Source of the DNA: Gavia stellata
Lineage: Eukaryota > Chordata > Aves > Gaviiformes > Gaviidae
Direction of reading: 5' to 3'
NCBI RefSeq assembly: GCF_030936135.1
Contig: NC_082594.1
Location: 18,067,553-18,131,552, forward strand
Length of the DNA: 64,000 nt
Part shown: piece by piece, positions 1-11,900 of the stretch
Layout of the letters: each line of letters starts with the position of its first letter
Numbering within the stretch: the stretch's first letter is position 1
Translations under genes and position numbers: made by a program
Notes under the pieces: generated by a model
What the model saw: the letters and a program-made list of their open reading frames with translations, nothing else
What the model was told of the DNA's origin: nothing
Database searches by the model: none

Positions 1-1449
1 GAGATAAAAGCCACTGCCTACCTCCCAAGAGGGGAGAGGTGAAACACGAGGAAAACAGTCATTTGGAAGAGAGGCACAGCTCTGGCTGCTCTTCTGGGTA
101 CAGGAAGAGGCATGTATGCAAAGCACATCCATGCCCCATATAAACACTCTTCTGAACCCTGCCATACAAGCTGTAGTATAAGGAAGCATAGATCTACATT
201 CAGCTAACAACTGCTGCCAAAACCAAATTATTACTCTTCTCCCTCATCCACCCACTACAGCGAAGAATTGGCAAGTACAAGTGCGATACAGCACACACAC
301 ACCAGCACAAACTGACCATCTCCATTCATTTTGCATGAATTTATGCTTCTTTACACTCCCTCACAGCTCAGCCCAGTGTGAGTAGAGATTAGCATTAGCT
401 GATAAGCATAATGGAGCCTGCTTGAAAATGCTGTCATCTCTCTTTAGAAGCTGACAGCTGAACTGTTAAGCTAAGAGGTCAGAGTTGATTGGCTTGAGCA
501 CCAGCTGTATATGGCCCTGGGAAACATGCCAAAGGCTTTTCCAGCTCAGACCTGCGAGACGCTAATCTGTGGGTAAACTCTATGCACAAGGGGCAAACCA
601 GCTCAGCTGTGTAGGTGAAGAATGATTTAGGAGCCCCCACAATGGCATCCCAAGGTGTCAGCAGCTGTCAGTCTTCTTGATCTCACCTAGCTCACTGCAC
701 CACCAAAATATAGATAATTATTGTGCAAAGTTCTTCTTGAATTGCAAGGGCGTCTATCGCCTTTGGGACAATTCCAAATGCAGTTGTATAAATAGAACTG
801 TGCTGGACTTGCTAAGTAGCAAGGAAGTTATTTATGCTTCACATTTTCTTGGTTTGGTCCACAGAAAACTTATATGCATACACAGGAATGCTGTCATGAT
901 AAGGCTGAGAACCTTGGTTTTTACCTTTCCTTCTTCTTCTATGTCATCTACTGAGCGCGCACACACACCACACACACACAGAGCTTACAGAGTGTGCAAT
1001 TTTTTCCGCAGAAAACTGAACTTGGAATGAATCGTTACAAACTAAAAGAAATGGTTTGTAATCAACCCACTTAGAAATGCAGCACATGTGGTTCCTCGGT
1101 GTCAGTCACCTTTTTTTCCATTCTCATATCTCTCCCATTGCATGGCAGTTTCCTACCCTGTGACTTGGAGGTGACACATCATGAGAGTGGTTGGTTATGT
1201 CACACAACCTGCCTGATCTGGAACCTGGGCAATAAAGGAGAGAGGGGGCACAAGCCACACAGTCTACAGCAGCCATGACACCATTCAAAAGGCAGCAGGT
1301 TTTCAAACATGGTGTTTGCCTTTTTGACAAATTTTAGTTTTCCTTGACAAAAACACTCTTCTTGGAAGAAATACAGAAACCAGTTTTGACTGAAAACATT
1401 TCTGATTGATAAAAGCATTTTGGTAAACCCCACTGAACATTTTTCTAAT
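1..1449. other. Intergenic, no gene seen
   Basis: I see no coding exon, RNA gene or repeat that I can name here apart from a short CA-rich run near 955-981. The short open frames have no recognisable domain and no splice context. In conserved bird/mammal synteny, ELMOD1 would be expected somewhere to the left, but I recognise none of its exons. Confidence 0.5.
955..981. repeat. CA microsatellite
   Basis: A short dinucleotide run of CA units, interrupted once by an extra C and preceded by GCGCGC. It is a simple-sequence repeat. Confidence 0.75.
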
Positions 1450-1459
1450 GTTTAGCCAA

Positions 1460-1735
1460 AGTTTCAAATCTTAGTGCCTAAAATTTGGTTTCTAGGTTGG
1501 TATCCAGACACATAAACTAGTGGTCTGATTTTTCCCAAAAGCATGTTGAACATCCTGTGTCTCTAGTTTCTGTTGAGTGAAGTGCTGAGTGCTTAGCAAT
1601 TCTGAATTACCAGGCCTAGAGCCAAACTTTTGAAATCTGAACATCTAAAATTAGGTAGCTACAGTCTGATCCAAAGCCCAGTAAAGTGAACAGAAAGGCC
1701 ACTGGTGAACTTCTGGTTCTGAGCGAGGCTAATTC
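1460..1735. repeat. Decayed old amniote-type interspersed repeat
   Basis: The stretch contains strings typical of an old repeat common in turtles and crocodilians. They are a GTGCCTAAA-type opening, GGTCTGATTTTTCCCAAAAG, TGCTGAGTGCTTAGCA, and finally TCTGATCCAAAGCCCAGTAAAG followed by a CTTCTGG segment. In that family these motifs flank phrases of the type 'cattgacttcaatgg'. I recognise the pattern but cannot name the family with certainty, and the copy is heavily mutated. Boundaries are approximate. Confidence 0.45.
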
Positions 1736-1982
1736 ATCTATACTTAGATGCCAGAATGAAAATTTCCTTGTTCAGGTCAGGTCAAAGTCATGAGCAACCA
1801 CCATTTTACTTGTCGTTGGCTGTTCCTGAGGTGCTACACAGAGCGCCTTTAACAAAGTAGGTGTGATGGGAGAGGAAACAGCGTAAGTATTTATATACCT
1901 GGGCATTCCTCTCCATGAGCAGGTACTGTGCTGCATTCATGTCCTGTGCATACTATGTGTAAAACTTACAGCAGGTCAAATG

Positions 1983-2032
1983 TTGATATACATACATATA
2001 TACATATAAAAATGCATATATATATATATAAA
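1983..2032. repeat. TA/CATA simple repeat
   Basis: AT-rich alternating purine-pyrimidine tract (ATACATACATATATACATAT, then a run of TA units). Simple-sequence DNA. Confidence 0.75.
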
Positions 2033-2214
2033 CAAAAAAGCATGCAGATATAAAAGAGAGCTTGCATAATAAATACTTTTCATGGTACATAACTCATAAT
2101 GTGTTAGGGACCAAAAAGAAGGGATACACATCTGCAGCTTAAAACATGTATGGGTCAATTAAAATGATGTAAAGTATGTAAAGGTATATATGTAAAGACA
2201 TAGAACTGAAAGGA

Positions 2215-2910
2215 GTAGCTGATACACCAGAGTTTTGTCCTGCTCAACATGCTGGAGAAATGAGCCAACAGAAACCTCATGAAGTTCAACAGAGGAAAAT
2301 GCCAAGTTCTGCCCCTGGGAAGGAATAACACCAGGCACCAGGACAGGCTGGGGCCAAACAGCTGGAAAGCAGCTCTGCAGAGGACCTGGGGCTCATCGCC
2401 AACACCAAGCTGACCACGACCCAGCAACGGGCTCTTGCAGCAGAAGCCAAGCAACCTCCTGGGCTGCATCAGGCAGAGCATTGCCAGCAGATCGAAGGAG
2501 GTGATCCTTCCCCTCTGCTCAGCACTGGCAAGACACATCTGGAATGTGGTGTCCAGTGCTGGGCTTCCCAGTACAAGAGAGACATAGACTTACTGGAGAG
2601 AGTCCAGCAAAGGGCCATGAAGGTGATGAAGGGACTGGAGCATCTGACATAGAAGAAAAGGCTGAGAGAGCTGGGACTGTTCAGCCTGGAAAAGAGAAGA
2701 GTCAGGGGTTCTTATCAATGTATGCAAATACCTGATGGGAGGCAATGAAGAAGACAGAGCCAGACTCTTCTCAGTGGTGCCCAGCGACAAGACAAGAGGT
2801 GATGGACACAAACTGAAATGCAGGAATTACATTTAAATGTAAGAAAAAGCTTTTTTGATGTGCGGGTGGTCAAGCACTGGTACAGTTTGCCCAGGGAGGC
2901 TGGAGAAGTT
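2215..2910 (+). mobile_element. CR1 LINE fragment, 5' and 3' truncated
   Basis: About 700 bp resembling the end of CR1 ORF2, read on the plus strand. Recognisable successive phrases are CTGGAGAAATGAGCCAACAG, AACCTCATGAAGTTCAACA, CAGGCAGAGCATTGCCAGCA, GTGATCCTTCCCCTCTGCTC, CTGAGAGAGCTGGGACTGTT, and CTTCTCAGTGGTGCCCAGCG. The frame is broken by indels, so no single long open frame remains. It stops near 'TTGCCCAGGGAGGCTGG', before the usual CR1 3' UTR and its 8-bp terminal repeats, so the 3' end is missing too. This is a dead retrotransposon copy, a chicken-repeat-1 family member typical of bird genomes. Confidence 0.88.
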
Positions 2911-2912
2911 AG

Positions 2913-5229
2913 AGCAGCTACTTACTCTAAAGTATAGTTTCAATAAAATTTTTGCCTAAAGTAATTTTACTGATAAACTAAAGACAAATCACTATTAGCT
3001 CGGAAGTCCTCTGATGTTCTTGATCTCCCTTACACTGCAAAGTGCTGGAAAACACTGGTAACATAGATGACTGGAGAGCCACCTCTCCTCCAGGGCCTCT
3101 TTGGCAAGCAGGAAGATAAATTTGAGGTAAGCAGGAGAGAGTTTGAGACTTAAGGGTCACACCAAACATCTACATTAAGGTCCCTGAAACTGGGAAACCT
3201 TGTCTATATACGCGTATTTGGCTGATGCTCTTTGACACTAATGTGCCTATGCACCTGCACAGTGCTGACTCTTCAGGGCATCTGGCACCAACAGTTGAAT
3301 TGCCTTTTTCTTCAGTTTTAGGCAAATGACTGAGGCAAATAACTTATCTCATTCAAAATCTGCTTAAAATTTATAAAAGCCTGAAAAGAGAACCTCTTAG
3401 ACTGGCATTCTTACTTCTAGCAACTTGTCTGCGATGCTTTACCTTAATCATATTGTCAAAGTTAGACGCATGTCTAGTCTCAAAAGATCGATGGCTAAAA
3501 GTTGTGGATGGCCCAAACTCTCCAGAACATTTTCTCTTCCTATCTGAAGATTGCTAGGATCACCTCGAGCTGTTGCTGAACCACTTCTAGTTCAGACTGT
3601 GAAGCCCACACCTCTATTTTTTCCATTGCTAGCCTAAGACGAGCCCGAACAAGTCAATTTGCTCATGACGTTGCTCTCCCTGGGCAACGGCCGTGTGCTC
3701 TGGGACTGGCAGAAAAGCCTCGGCCCTGCCAGGTGGGACCGGCGCACAGCGGTGAGGTCCCCTGTGCAAGCTGTGATGCACGAGAGACTCTGAAAATCTA
3801 TTTTTAAGCCACAGGGAAGGTCTTATAATGCTGGATGAAGACACCGTGTTCAGCTGGGGTAGGGAATCACAGCCGGTGAAAGATGAGAATCTTTCATACT
3901 GAATTATCAAGTATTCACTGTATTTAAAAATAGATTTTTCCATGTCCTTCTCCAGCCGCTGCTGCGTGTCTCAGCCAAGCTTATGAACACAAACTGACCG
4001 TGTAAATTAGTGAAAATATAGCAGCATCTGGTGCAGGGTGGGCTGCAAGGAAAGGCTGCAAAAGTCTGTTTCAAAGTCTTGGTTTTCTCGCAGAAAAAAT
4101 TGCCATCCCTGTAAATGCTGGAAGGAGGTTTGCTCAGTTGCAGCCAAGAGTAAGGAAGAGGCGAATTTTGATCATTGCACTGGAGTGGGGATTTCTTGAC
4201 TGGGAGGATGAGTGGCACCAGCTGCAGCGGGGGTGGCTCCAAACCCGGACGGACAGCACAAGTGACACAGGGCAACGGGTCATTTACTGGGAGTCTTTAA
4301 GCAACACACACACTTAACAAGTGGTGCTGCCACAATGTTTGCTGCCTTTCCTTAAAGCCCAGGCCCGAGTCCCAGCTGTCACGGCCAGCACCGCCCCGCC
4401 CAACCCTACCAGAGACCTGCCTTGGGTAGCTCAGCACAGCCCTGCGACGTTGCCTGCTCCTTGCAGGCTCCTGGAGGGGAAGGAGGCCTGTATCAGCGGC
4501 GTGGCACACATCTAACTGCCTTCCTACAGAAAGCTGTATTTTGTAGAAGACACTGATCCGCTGAAGCCATGAAAATAACAGATGGGGAATGCCTAGGAGG
4601 AGTTTAATTACTGATTTCACAAACCCAGGGACCCTGGGCTTTTCAAGCTGGCTCAAGATTTTTTAGCAGGCGACGACACCATCACAGCAACCCAGACACA
4701 CTCACACCTCGTCCCGCCGAGTCTGAGCAGGGCCGTGCGTGGCGCCTGGCATGCCGCAGCGGACCCTGAGGGACTGCCGCTCCCGGCAAGGCTCGCAGCA
4801 GGGCTGCGGCGCCAGCGGGCGCCTACGCCTGCGACTGACCCAGGCTCATCCCTCCAGGCACTGCTCCAAGCATAGCTTGGCCAAAAATAGGATCCTGGGA
4901 ATCCCTGCCTGAAATCCAGCTTCAGAAAATGCAATTATTGACAATGCCTCGGTGGGACAGAGGTTCTCTTTGAAGTCCGCGTCCACAGGCACCAACGGTG
5001 TAAGTCACTCTGGACAGAAAAACGACCTGAACAACTCATTCATTTGGCTACACATCTGTTAAGCTGCAGGATTTCCACTCTACAGCATTTTTTTTTTTTA
5101 AATACGAATAAAAATGCAGGTGGGAGGAACAAGCAAACCACCAGACTCACATGGCGCACTGTACCGCAGTTATCGGCAGGTCCTTCAGTGAACAGCGGTC
5201 AGGCTGGGAGAGGGACAAGAAATGCTACA
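2913..5229. other. Intergenic DNA downstream of SLN
   Basis: No recognisable gene. The interval contains a CpG-dense island (listed separately) and short open frames on both strands that look incidental. The right edge is set by the inferred SLN transcript end. Confidence 0.5.
4705..4840. promoter_or_regulatory. Short CpG-dense island
   Basis: About 130 bp contain roughly 17 CpG dinucleotides by hand count, against a very CpG-poor surround. Such density in a bird or mammal usually marks an unmethylated promoter or regulatory element. It lies about 0.9 kb past the SLN stop codon. No exon or promoter of a known gene is apparent. A small minus-strand open frame (4653-4934) crosses it, but that is probably a by-product of the GC richness. 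Confidence 0.4.
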
Positions 5230-5249
5230 AAAAATGGGTTTACATGTTC

Positions 5250-5255
5250 TTTATT
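5250..5255 (-). promoter_or_regulatory. SLN: SLN poly-A signal (AATAAA)
   Basis: TTTATT on the plus strand reads AATAAA on the minus strand. It lies 444 bp beyond the SLN stop codon. It is the first canonical signal I find downstream, implying a 3' UTR of roughly 450-470 nt. Confidence 0.6.
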
Positions 5256-5698
5256 TAAGTGAAACGAGCAAGCGAAAGTAGAGCTTTCACATTCCTTTCT
5301 GCTAAGCGAGTTTGTGCCTTTTACACTGGTTAATTCAGGCTGTTACATTGCATACTGCAGTTTTATACCCTCAAGAACTGATCACTGATGCCAAACAAGC
5401 CGGCATGACGGGCAGGGGGTTACAGCATTCACAGTAACTACCAGAGGAGACAGCCATGTCGAACAGTTCCTAAGGATCTTGCATTTTACATTTTACAGCT
5501 GGATCACTGCAGAATAAAATAATTACACCATCACAGGGCCATCACAGACGTTAGCATGGGCAAGAGATATGAGAGAGTAAAAAAAAATTGACGACATCTT
5601 CAATTGACTGAAAGCTAATCACAGCAGTGTGCTGTGGGTGTTACTTATGTCTGCAGAGACACACACTTAAATCACCTCCCAGAGTTTCTGATTGTCTT

Positions 5699-5794
5699 TT
5701 ACTCCTGATAAGACTTCACAAGGAGCCACATGAGCAATACAGTAATCAGGACAATCATGAAGTTGAGGAAAAGTTCTTGTGTGGATCGCTCCAT
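5699..5794 (-). CDS. SLN: Sarcolipin, SERCA-inhibiting micropeptide
   Basis: A complete 31-codon reading frame runs ATG at 5794-5792 to TAA at 5701-5699. The peptide starts [12 protein letters not shown], continues as a single hydrophobic helix (about residues 8-26, including [12 protein letters not shown]), and ends KSYQE. Length, the T5-x-E-L-F-L-N-F opening, W23 and the SYQ tail are diagnostic of sarcolipin. In that family the peptide sits in the sarcoplasmic reticulum membrane, binds the SERCA Ca2+-ATPase and uncouples or inhibits transport. Thr5, the reported regulatory phosphorylation site in mammals, is present. The tail differs from the mammalian RSYQY: K27 replaces R and E31 replaces Y. 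The whole coding region lies in one exon, as in other vertebrates. The ATG is the only one in frame. Phospholamban was considered, but it is longer with a large cytosolic domain. SLC35F2 lies on the same strand about 48 kb upstream, as in mammals. Confidence 0.96.
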   Translation of the reverse strand: MERSTQELFLNFMIVLITVLLMWLLVKSYQE

Positions 5795-5900
5795 TTTTCG
5801 GGAGTAATCAGGGGATAGCAGAGGTCAACAGGTAGAGCAAGGGGAAAACTTCAGTGACTTGTCTGGGAGCGTCCTTGGGCTCAACCTTCAGGTCACGGGC

Positions 5901-5926
5901 TCTTTTAAGGAAAAAGAAAAATATGT
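5901..5926 (-). promoter_or_regulatory. SLN: Candidate splice acceptor of the SLN coding exon
   Basis: On the minus strand a pyrimidine-rich run (ATTTTTCTTTTTCCTTAAAAG) ends in AG at 5903-5902, about 107 bp before the SLN start codon. Mammalian SLN has a non-coding first exon spliced to the coding exon, so this is a plausible exon 2 boundary with the exon starting at 5901. The site is inferred. I could not identify exon 1. Confidence 0.4.
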
Positions 5927-5963
5927 GAAGAACAGATGCGCAAAGGTGGTGGGTTCAGCAGAG

Positions 5964-5972
5964 CTATTTATA
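5964..5972 (-). promoter_or_regulatory. TATA/A-T-rich element just upstream of SLN
   Basis: The minus strand reads TATAAATAG, immediately preceded by CCAATA, about 170 bp upstream of the SLN ATG. It could be a TATA box for a proximal start that skips a separate exon 1, or a MEF2-like A/T-rich muscle element. It may equally be chance. It competes with the splice-acceptor interpretation at 5901. Confidence 0.25.
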
Positions 5973-8900
5973 TTGGTGTAAATAAATGTTGTTTCAGTGG
6001 CTAGAAGTTAGTAAGCATTGGGAACGCTAAAAAGTAAAAGCTATCTCTGGCAGCTTATCACCTTCTTTGATTTCCAACATTTGACAAGGAGCGTTCTCAG
6101 TGTCACCCCAAAATACACCACGCAGGAGTGAGCAGTCCTTGGAAATTAGCGCTGCTTTGTACAAGAAGTTTCAAATAAATAATGTCTAAGCCCCCTTTAT
6201 TACTTTCAACAGATATACACTGTAAATATACTACTGGTTAGACTTCTTTAAATTCTTATATTTGTTTGCATAGTTTAATTTTTTAAATAAACTAGGACCA
6301 AACTATTCTCTTATAAAGAAAGATTAATAAATCTGAATTATCTATGTTACCACTAAAAGTAAAAGGAGAACCTTAGGTTAGACATTTTCTTTTCTGAAGA
6401 ACTTCATAAATATTGTGAGTTAATCCTACGGATGACACAACATTTTCTCAAGCACCTTCTGACTTTCCTGCACTTTCAAGCTGCTATAGATCTCTTACTT
6501 CAGAAATCCCATTCAAGTTGTATTTGAAAACTTTTCTGTTAGTTATTGTTTTTATTTACATTATCACAGCAAGTTTTGAATTTTATATGTTCTTGGAGTT
6601 TATGCAGAGAAATGAGAATAATTTATGATGAATATCATGCACTAATCCCATCAGTATGCCTTATAAATAAAACTAAAAACCTTTAAACAAATGAGACATA
6701 AACTCTAGATAAAGAATTTCACCCAAGCAACCAAAATCTTAGCAGAGAAGCCAGACTAGGCTGTAACATCTACGGTGCAAACAAGAGAAGCCCTGGGACC
6801 ATACCCAAATGAAGACAGAGAGTTTAAATAGAAACTGCTTTAGTTTGCAGATTAAATATTAAAAGCCCAGTGCATGCAGTTAACAAATTCCTACATTCCC
6901 AAGTTGTTTTGCCAGCCTCCTATGTCCTTGGACAAGAGAAAATCTGACCTAATAAGTAAGCCAAGTTTTTACCTTGAGGAAGTAAATGGAGCCCAGTGGT
7001 TTTGCCTCTGGACTTTGGGTCACTGCAGATATTATTTCCCTCTCAGCTTCTGCCTATCTCCCACTTGGTCTGCATGCCCTGTCCCTGTGTGGGAACTAAA
7101 GTAGGCTGAGGGAGGAGAGCAACAAGTGCATTGGCAACCCAGGTGCTGACATCACTCGCAAAATATTTTAAAAGGGCTAAGCTGGGCTGCAGGATTTGGT
7201 TAAGACTGTTTATGCAGTGGGCTTTGTGGGCTGATTTGCTCATTTTAGTTCTTCTGACATGGTACTATGCTAAGAGCAGAGCTGTGTGCAGCCTTTGGGA
7301 CTCAATGGGATTTTACAGAGAACTTGTTGTGGCCTGTTGGTCTCTTCACGCCCGATGTGGGAAAAAGAAAAGGAAAGAAAGAGCCACTTGCAGAAGTCTG
7401 TGTGCCGATTTCAGGATCTCTCAAGATCATTTCCAGTGTATGGAGCCATGTCTACACAGTTACCTATATACCTATAGTCCCCACAGCTTCTCAAGTTCAC
7501 ATGCATTTAAAAGAAAATGAATAGGAAAAAAATATTCTTTGCATTTAAATACAGACTACTGAAATCCAGGATCATTTGCTGGATAGAAAAGTTTGGGACT
7601 AGGAAATCTGAAAAGCACAATCCATTGCTTTAAAGAGCCAATGACTCACGTGCATGCTCTTCCCTCACCGATTTTCAATGCTGATGTTAATGCTCCATCT
7701 GCCTGAACATACAGAGAAGTATGTCTGCCACCCTGCAGCGTTTCTTCCCAGAAAGCACACTGCTCTGTGCCCTAGATAGCTGTAGTCCCCACATCACCTT
7801 ACCTTTGCCCAAGGCGCTGCTAGAACTTGCTATATATGCGAACAAAAAGAAATGGTTATTTATTTCCTTTAAATCGATCGAGCTGAAAGAGAGTCTCAGC
7901 AGAGCAGGCTGGACTGAACTGGGAGCAGGCTCTGCCAGCCTTGTGCTGCCACGTGTTTCCCCCCGCTCAGAGCCTTTGCTTCGGAGGAATGATACGAGTA
8001 TTTCCACTGAAGTCAGAGGGGTCGCCTCTGCAACACGGTGCTGCCAGATGAGCATGAGGATCCTGATCAGGTTTAAGTGTGTAAAGCTATCCACAATGCT
8101 GGCCTTATTCTCACTGCCAAACACTGCATGATATATAGTATGCAGATCGTTTACTGATTCTGATGCCTTTTGTATATTTATTTTCAGGCATGCTGGAAGG
8201 TAGTGTAGCTCAGAGTATCCAACCTCGCTGTGACGGTCCCCCTCCATCAGCTCCCAGGTTTCACCCTTCGCACCAGCACCGGCACTCACGTCATGGTGTG
8301 ATACCCCTGGGGAGGGAGGCTGGCTGGCTGGAAACCAATCCGATGAAAAACACAACAAAACATATAGCTGTGGGTAACCAGGAGGGTGGAGGGGAGGGTT
8401 GCTTGGGTTTTGCTGGATGATCTCCCTAAATAACCTCCCCACGCAATCACTGGAGGTAGGAGGGGGACCAGAACCATAGAAATCTTCCCTTTCATTGGCT
8501 TGACTGCCTTGCTACTGTTCTCCTAGATGCCCAGGCAGCATGTTCACAAAAGCTGATGTGCTGCATGAGAGTCCTCTGCTAAAATATGCAGATGAAAGAG
8601 CAAAGGCTTAACCCATGCCTCATTCAGGAGTTAGATGCCTAAGTAGGTTTGCAGAGTCCTATTGTGATGCACGCTTTTCGGGGCTGAGCCACCGAAGCCC
8701 GTCCTCTCAAGGAAAACTGGGGAAAACCTGTCCCATACTTACAGCGGATTTGGGAAATCCAGATTCAAAATGCTCCCCCTCCGCCCAAGGGAAGCAGGGT
8801 GTATGTCTGCCATGAAACTGCCCTAGGCTATTCCCTTCCCCGGCGTGTTCTGAAGCAGAAATCTCTGGATTTCTCATGCAATCACTAATCCACTTCACCT

Positions 8901-11900
8901 TGAATCACATGAATTTCCACCAGGAAAAGGGTGAAATATTTGAATGCCATTGATCCTAGTTATTAAATATTGCACATCAGTGCCCAAACGTTCCCCTTGG
9001 GCTGTGCGTCTTGGAGATCTTGGGGTTTATATTACTCTCTGCCAACAGAAAACTCAAAACTTGTCTGTCTTTAACTGGAACCCCTCAGCTCTCGTCCCCA
9101 GGCCTGTATCAGCACTTCTGCACTGACAAGGAGCCCCGTCTTGCTCTGTCCCAGCTCACCTCCTTCATCTCGGACTTCATCCATGACAGCTAGAAAATGT
9201 CCCTTCTTCAAAGTAGGGAAACAGCACTATGAATGTCATTAATCAACACACAATAAACACCCTAACTCCTGCATACCCTTCCTTTCTGTCTACAGGCACA
9301 GTTGTTCCCTCATATATGTGCTGAGGCTCTTACAGGAGACCATGGAAGAGCATATAGGATCACAATTCATTAACAGACCAGAACAAAGGTTTACCTAACC
9401 CAGCATACTGGCTGGTAGGGGAATCCAGGGAAAGGATATAGAAACAGAGCAAATGTAACATGATCTCTGCCTGGCTATCCTCAAATTTCTGGGATTCAGC
9501 CTATTGGGATTGCTAGATTGGGACTACAAACAAGGTTGGGTTTATGGCTCCCTCTTGCTCATACTCTCAAGGCATCCCTTCAACACAAGGGTCTGTTACT
9601 GCCCCTGTGATAGCTCATTCCAAATAGTTCTAGACTGGGCAACTTGTAGTTCAGCTTCTCTACACAACATCCTGCATACTTTCAGCATTACCAAAATGAA
9701 ATAGCAAATTCAAATATTCCATACAGCAGAGGAAGTAACTTTCCTCAACCTGTCAGCAATTTGAAGGCAGCTCATTTGCTAGAACTGAGACCAACTAGCT
9801 AAGAAACACTTTTTGATTGACAGAGCTAAACCCTAGTAACTTATAGAGGAGGTGAACTATGTTGCATTTGCTTTTGATGTCATCTGACAGAATATATATA
9901 TATATGTCCACACATACAAAGACTTGGGGGAAAAAAAAGGACTTGGCACTGAACAGGGGGTACCAATAAACACGCCTGAGCTGTGGAATATGCCTGGATG
10001 TTAGCTGTAAATCCAAACAGTGTCTGAACATCTGACTTCAATAGCCGTAGATTAGAGTCTGCAGTTGCCAGAGGCTGAAACTTCTAACCTGCTCCAACAA
10101 ACCATATCCCCGATGTTTATGGACGAAGAGCCCAAAGACCTTAAAGGTCGTATCTTTAAAAGGATGGTTTATTTAACCAAGTGATTTAATAGTGACCAGG
10201 AAAGTAGAAAGAAGAGAAATAGGAGAATGAACTAAATAGTTTAACTTTAAATGCTAACCCAGAGGTTTAGATACCGTGCTGAATATTTTTCTTGTTGACA
10301 CTTTTATTTTTTCTTCTTTTTTCTGACAGATCTAGATGTTCTCAACTTTCATGTGGCCCGTGCCAAAGCTCCCTCTTCATGCCTCACATACTCAAACTTA
10401 AGGCTCTAGTCTATATTTAAAGTTGCTGTGACTATCTCAAGTTCTTCCCAGCCTACTAATCAAGTAGCACATAATCTTTCAAAGGCATTCTTACATAATT
10501 AGAGCAGATTGTGTTCATTTTTGCTCTCATCATTACCTTTTTCACTAAGTGCAGTATATATATTTTTTAATCTGCTAATAATTGGTTCATTTTTAAATCG
10601 GCACCTACTCCCTAGTGTAATCATGAGTATCTTCTTAGAAGACCCACTTGAAGCACTGATGTCTTATCTGTACGAACCCATGTTTGCAGCAACATACAGT
10701 ACTTGCAATCATAGTATGATTTTCACATGTAACTATCATGTCTCGCTATGGGAAATTGCTCAGCAGGTCTTAAATCTGGTGATTTACAGGACTTCTAAAC
10801 AGACACCACCACTCCACAAAAAGCTACTGGGCAGAAGACGTATGAAGGAACCTGAACATTGCTGCATCTCAATTTCAGGCTCCCAGCAGAATTCACAACA
10901 GCCGCAGCAGGATCCTACCTGCCAGGAGGGTGTGAGACCCATGGCTCACAGCGTGATGGCTGCGTGACTACAGCACAGAGCCTCCCACAGAACCAGTCAG
11001 CACAGGCTCCCTTAAAAGAGTTAGTGAAGGAAAAACAGGCACTTCATAGATGCAAGTCATCTGCCTATTGTAGGTGTCTGCTGTAGGGTCAGCCTTCCTA
11101 AACTCCACAGGTCGTGCTGACTACCTCCAAAGGGAGTTTGGGGGGGCTAGGGAGGCTGGACTTGGTCAGATGGCAGAGGTCTGTATTTTTAGCAGATGAA
11201 CCTACCTGAATTCCCAAGAACGGGATCCACACCAGCCATTGTGTGAGTAGGCAGTTGCTTGAGTTAGCTGGTAGAGAGTACTGTGGGTCAAAGCAAGTCT
11301 TAAATGCTGTCATTGTCTGAGAGGCAGGTACCTTTCCTGGGGCTGCGGAGAGACACCTCAGTCTACCTAGGCACGGGTGGGTTTAGCCTTTTCTCTGAGT
11401 TTAGCTTTTTATTTTGAAAGATGAATGGGTTCGCACTGTCAAGTTCCTTCCTCAATGCAAGGAATAGGACTTTCCATTCTCCAAAGCCAACAGCGCACAG
11501 TGTCGCTGCCCAGAGATGCCATGTATTATTTCTAGGTAAAGCTGCCTATCCAACAGATCAGCATAGTCTGACAGACTGTCCATATGACATTTACATTAGC
11601 ATCAGTATGTCCTTTTTGGGATTACTGAAGTGTAAAACAGGTCCCAAAATGGGCAGGGACATCAGATCAGCAGATCAGCAGAAGCAAAGAAGAAATCATT
11701 AGATATTCAGAGGACCCAGTCACAAAAGTAGTTATCAACTGCATTTGCATGCATATAACCCTCTCCAGCAAACTAGATGCTTTGAAGAAATCCTCAGATG
11801 CCACAGGCATCGTTTCTTCAAACCACAGCAAACTGTACCTCCTCCATTTCCCCAGCAGGACCACTGGGATAGACACACATGGGAGATGAAGATCAGGATT

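Noticed and set aside
1..5000. ELMOD1 3' exons expected by synteny on the plus strand
   Set aside because: No ELMO-domain coding exon or recognisable splice-bounded frame was seen. The gene probably lies to the left of the window.
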